A stretch of 64,000 bases of DNA. Origin: Candidatus Uabimicrobium amorphum. Lineage in GTDB: Bacteria; Planctomycetota; Uabimicrobiia; Uabimicrobiales; Uabimicrobiaceae. The notes beneath the pieces were generated by a model. That model made no database searches. It had not been told where the DNA came from and saw only the letters and a program-made list of their open reading frames with translations. The stretch is taken from assembly GCF_009002475.1 (NCBI RefSeq), contig NZ_AP019860.1, forward strand, positions 2,294,001 to 2,358,000. The letters run 5' to 3'. Below, piece after piece: positions 61,662 through 64,000 of the stretch (its first letter is position 1; each line of letters begins with the position of its first letter). The translations under genes were made by a program, and so were the position numbers.

Positions 61662-63935
61662 ATGAATATTTTCAAGGAAGCAAAACAAAAAAAGCTGCAA
61701 GACTATATAGAATACAAAACAGGTACTCATTTCAAAAAAGTGGGCAACAGTCTGCGCGCTGACAAATGCCCCTTTTGCGAAAACAAAACCGCTTTCAACA
61801 TAAAAAAAGAACTATTTCATTGCTTTCGTTGTGATTGCAAAGGAGACATCATAGATTTTGAAGCAAAATATAGTTGCTGCTCTCGCAAACAAGCATGCTA
61901 TAATATACTAGACCGTCAACCACAACAAACCCATACCGTAAAATCCAGAGAAATACATAAATTTATCTGGGAAAAATCAACACCACTCGACGAAAAAACA
62001 GCCTACAACTGGCTAAAAAATAAACGAAATTTCCCCACACAACTCGCAAATAAAACTAAAAGCATTGTTTGCAAAAGATTCAGACTAAATACCTACAAAG
62101 GTACAAAAAGCATTGTCGTTCCCATATACAGCTACACCCAAACAAAAATCATCGGTATTGAGAATATCTCCTTAACCAACTCATCCAAAAAAGCTCATGG
62201 AAATAAAAAAGGTATATTTTACGCCCATGCAGAAAGCAAAGAAGTAATCATAGTGGAATCCTTGGCCAATGCCCTGTGTTTGGCAAGCGTTGGTATCTCC
62301 GCGATTTCTATTTTTGGTGTTACCAATTCCGACGGTATACAAGAAATCATAAAAAATTTCCCAAACCACAAACTCTATCTGTGGTTTGACAAAGGAACAG
62401 AAAATCTTGGAGAAGAACTACTTCTAAAACATCGAGAGATAAATGCCATTTTTTTTGAAGAACAAAAGAGAGACAAATACGATGTCAACGATCTACTAAA
62501 AGAAAGCCCACGTGATTTTCACCATCAAGTACAAAAATACATACAAAATGCTATCGTATCACCTTTACAATCCGAACAAAAAAACCTAATCGCACGCAAC
62601 AAAGTGCCCAAATTTCCCATACATGTAATACCGGAACCAATACAATCGTTCTGTAAAGAAGTCGCAGACACTGTAGCATGTCCCGTTGATTTTGTCGTAA
62701 CACCAATGCTCACGACGATCGGTGCGCTCATCGGTAGTCATAAAAAAATTCAGATAAAAAACTCATGGCAAGAAAGCAGTGCTATTTACACTGCGGTAGT
62801 CGCAGCTCCAGGATCAGGAAAAAGCCCTGCTCTCGCAAAGATAACTAATTTACTCAAAAAAATAGAAGAAGAAAATGCCGCAGAAAATTTTCAACGTCAA
62901 AAACAGTATGTCCAAGAAAAAGCAAGATACGATGCCGAATTACAAAAATGGAAAAACGAAGTAAAAAGGGGAGCACCAGCAGATTACCCGCCGGAAGAGC
63001 CACAGCCATTTCACTTTATCCGCACTCACATCGCCGATGCCACCGTAGAATCTATTTCGGAAATTCTCGCCAACAACCCCAGAGGAGTCATCCTAATCCG
63101 CGATGAGCTTACTGCATGGGTAAAATCACATAACCAATACAAAGGTGGCAATGGAAGCGACCGACAATTTTTTCTATCCGTATGGGCTGGAGCTTCCTGC
63201 CCCGTCGATCGCAAGGGAAAAGAGCCTCAGTACATCACCGATCCTTTTCTAGCAATAACCGGAGCTATACCCCCCAAAGAACTAGACACCCTAAAAAAAG
63301 GAATGCAAGACGATGGATTTATAGACAGAATCCTATTTTCCTACCCCGACCCGACTTGCACCACCAAGTGGTCAGAAAAAGAAATTTCGCCCACCATCAC
63401 CAAGAAAATGCAACAGCTATTTCTCGGCCTTTACCATGACAACAGTAAAAAAGTCATCGACTTTTCTCCAAAAGCCAAAAAAATCTGGATAGGTTGGTAC
63501 GAATTTCACAAAGCCAAATCCATAGAACAAGAAGAAATTTTACAAAACCCACTCAACAAAATGCCAGGGCAACTACTTAGAATCTGTCTAATTCTAGCAA
63601 CACTAAGTGGCGAAGATCATTTAACCGAACATACTCTTCGCGGCGCCATAGAAATCATAGAATACTACAAAGCCCACCTGCGTAGATCTTTAGGTATTTT
63701 AAATGAAACAGAAACCGAAGAAAAAGTACGCAAAATTATCGACTACGCAAAAAAAAGAAATCTGAAGTCCATCTCCACCAAAGACATCTACCGTAGTCGC
63801 TTCATGAAAATACAAAAAGCTGCCCCCGCAAAAGAATTATTGCAATGGGCCGCTGAAGAAGGAATCGGAATTTTTGAAGGACATACTCTACATCTTCATG
63901 ATTCTGTTTTCGAGGATTTTGATTTTAGCATGTAA
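61662..63935 (+). CDS. Mobile-element replication protein: CHC2 zinc finger, Toprim, DUF3987 ATPase
   Basis: 757 residues. The zinc finger is CPFCENKTAF...FHCFRCDCKG (Cys36, 39, 54, 57), as in DnaG-type primases. A Toprim-like segment follows (about 190-260: KEVIIVESLANALCLASVGI, HKLYLWFDKGTENLG). The C-terminal two thirds is a DUF3987-type P-loop ATPase with Walker A APGSGKSP (Lys387) and a Walker B-like ILIRDELTAW near 475, plus a long Lys/Glu helix in between. Such fusions act as primase-helicase at element origins. It lies directly behind the integrase in the putative integrated element. Translation may be controlled by the leader hairpins. Confidence 0.85.
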   Translation: MNIFKEAKQKKLQDYIEYKTGTHFKKVGNSLRADKCPFCENKTAFNIKKELFHCFRCDCKGDIIDFEAKYSCCSRKQACYNILDRQPQQTHTVKSREIHKFIWEKSTPLDEKTAYNWLKNKRNFPTQLANKTKSIVCKRFRLNTYKGTKSIVVPIYSYTQTKIIGIENISLTNSSKKAHGNKKGIFYAHAESKEVIIVESLANALCLASVGISAISIFGVTNSDGIQEIIKNFPNHKLYLWFDKGTENLGEELLLKHREINAIFFEEQKRDKYDVNDLLKESPRDFHHQVQKYIQNAIVSPLQSEQKNLIARNKVPKFPIHVIPEPIQSFCKEVADTVACPVDFVVTPMLTTIGALIGSHKKIQIKNSWQESSAIYTAVVAAPGSGKSPALAKITNLLKKIEEENAAENFQRQKQYVQEKARYDAELQKWKNEVKRGAPADYPPEEPQPFHFIRTHIADATVESISEILANNPRGVILIRDELTAWVKSHNQYKGGNGSDRQFFLSVWAGASCPVDRKGKEPQYITDPFLAITGAIPPKELDTLKKGMQDDGFIDRILFSYPDPTCTTKWSEKEISPTITKKMQQLFLGLYHDNSKKVIDFSPKAKKIWIGWYEFHKAKSIEQEEILQNPLNKMPGQLLRICLILATLSGEDHLTEHTLRGAIEIIEYYKAHLRRSLGILNETETEEKVRKIIDYAKKRNLKSISTKDIYRSRFMKIQKAAPAKELLQWAAEEGIGIFEGHTLHLHDSVFEDFDFSM

Positions 63936-64000
63936 ATAAAAATATTTTTACACACACATTAGTCACACTAGTCACACTTTGAATGAAAGTATTGAAAAAT
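63936..64000. other. End of window, 65 bases without a gene
   Basis: Contains ACACACACATTAGTCACACT and a following AGTCACACTT, two direct copies of TAGTCACACT (about 63960 and 63969). Too short and cut by the window edge to interpret. Confidence 0.4.

Larger units (their letters stand above)
59931..64000 (+). mobile_element. Left end of an integrated element at tRNA-Val
   Basis: The order tRNA, tyrosine integrase, CHC2-Toprim-DUF3987 replication protein is that of phage-satellite or plasmid-like integrative elements that use a tRNA 3' end as attB. The right end and the duplicated att sequence would lie beyond the window. Codon use and base composition here are A-rich and C-ending on the plus strand, not strongly different from the rest. 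Confidence 0.55.

Overview
The window is AT-rich bacterial DNA from a Gram-negative-type cell: it has three RND efflux systems, a TolC-like outer-membrane factor, lipoproteins and an LPS heptosyltransferase. Three Hanks-type Ser/Thr kinases carry WD40-like, roadblock or TPR partners. There is also a 3,099-residue caspase/WD40/FGE protein and a pilin-like DxDGDGxxEY module. This mix is most typical of Planctomycetota, perhaps the low-GC Uabimicrobium-type branch. That placement is inference from gene content; no rRNA lies in the window.

Layout. 1-3.6 kb: end of an RND adaptor gene and its permease. 3.7-6.4 kb (minus): SGNH hydrolase, hexapeptide acyltransferase and NUDT9-like Nudix hydrolase. 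6.5-7.0 kb: coaD. 7.2-10.5 kb (minus): GYF-kinase-propeller protein. 10.7-15.2 kb: second RND adaptor and permease. 15.4-24.7 kb: the giant secreted protein, followed by a 433-bp structured non-coding region. 25-32 kb: a hydrolase, a HAD phosphatase, a beta-hydroxylase/sulfotransferase fusion, a DCC protein, a lipoprotein, a His-phosphatase and a DUF900-GH75 fusion. 32.3-33.4 kb: disA. 33.4-36 kb: a TauABC/SsuABC-type importer. 36.4-40.3 kb (minus): penicillin acylase, roadblock protein and roadblock-kinase. 40.6-46.5 kb: complete OMF-adaptor-RND operon. 46.8-48.0 kb: tandem paralogous membrane proteins. 48.3-49.9 kb: deoxyribosyltransferase-like protein and beta-lactamase-fold lipoprotein. 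50.4-56.7 kb (minus): five-gene operon heptosyltransferase, rhomboid, CARDB protein, mutL, pepD. 56.9-59.8 kb: GAF-HD-GYP protein and TPR kinase, convergent. 59.9-64 kb: tRNA-Val followed by an integrase and a CHC2-Toprim-DUF3987 replication protein, the left end of an integrated element.

The most unusual locus is the giant gene. Its last 118 bases are about 69% G+C with only 11 adenines, and they encode an RGGxW...CRSA.R...GLRL tail of the kind used as the variable region of diversity-generating retroelement (DGR) targets. Its 28-29 WD40 blades contain recent exact-looking duplications of one or two blades (126 and 252 bp). A secreted caspase-like enzyme, a large propeller platform and a diversifiable binding tip would make a recognition/effector protein. 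No reverse transcriptase or template repeat is in the window, so this remains a hypothesis.

Other points of interest are two mutually exclusive hairpins that can expose or hide the ribosome binding site of the integrated element's replication gene, three families of dispersed intergenic repeats, and several unusual domain fusions.
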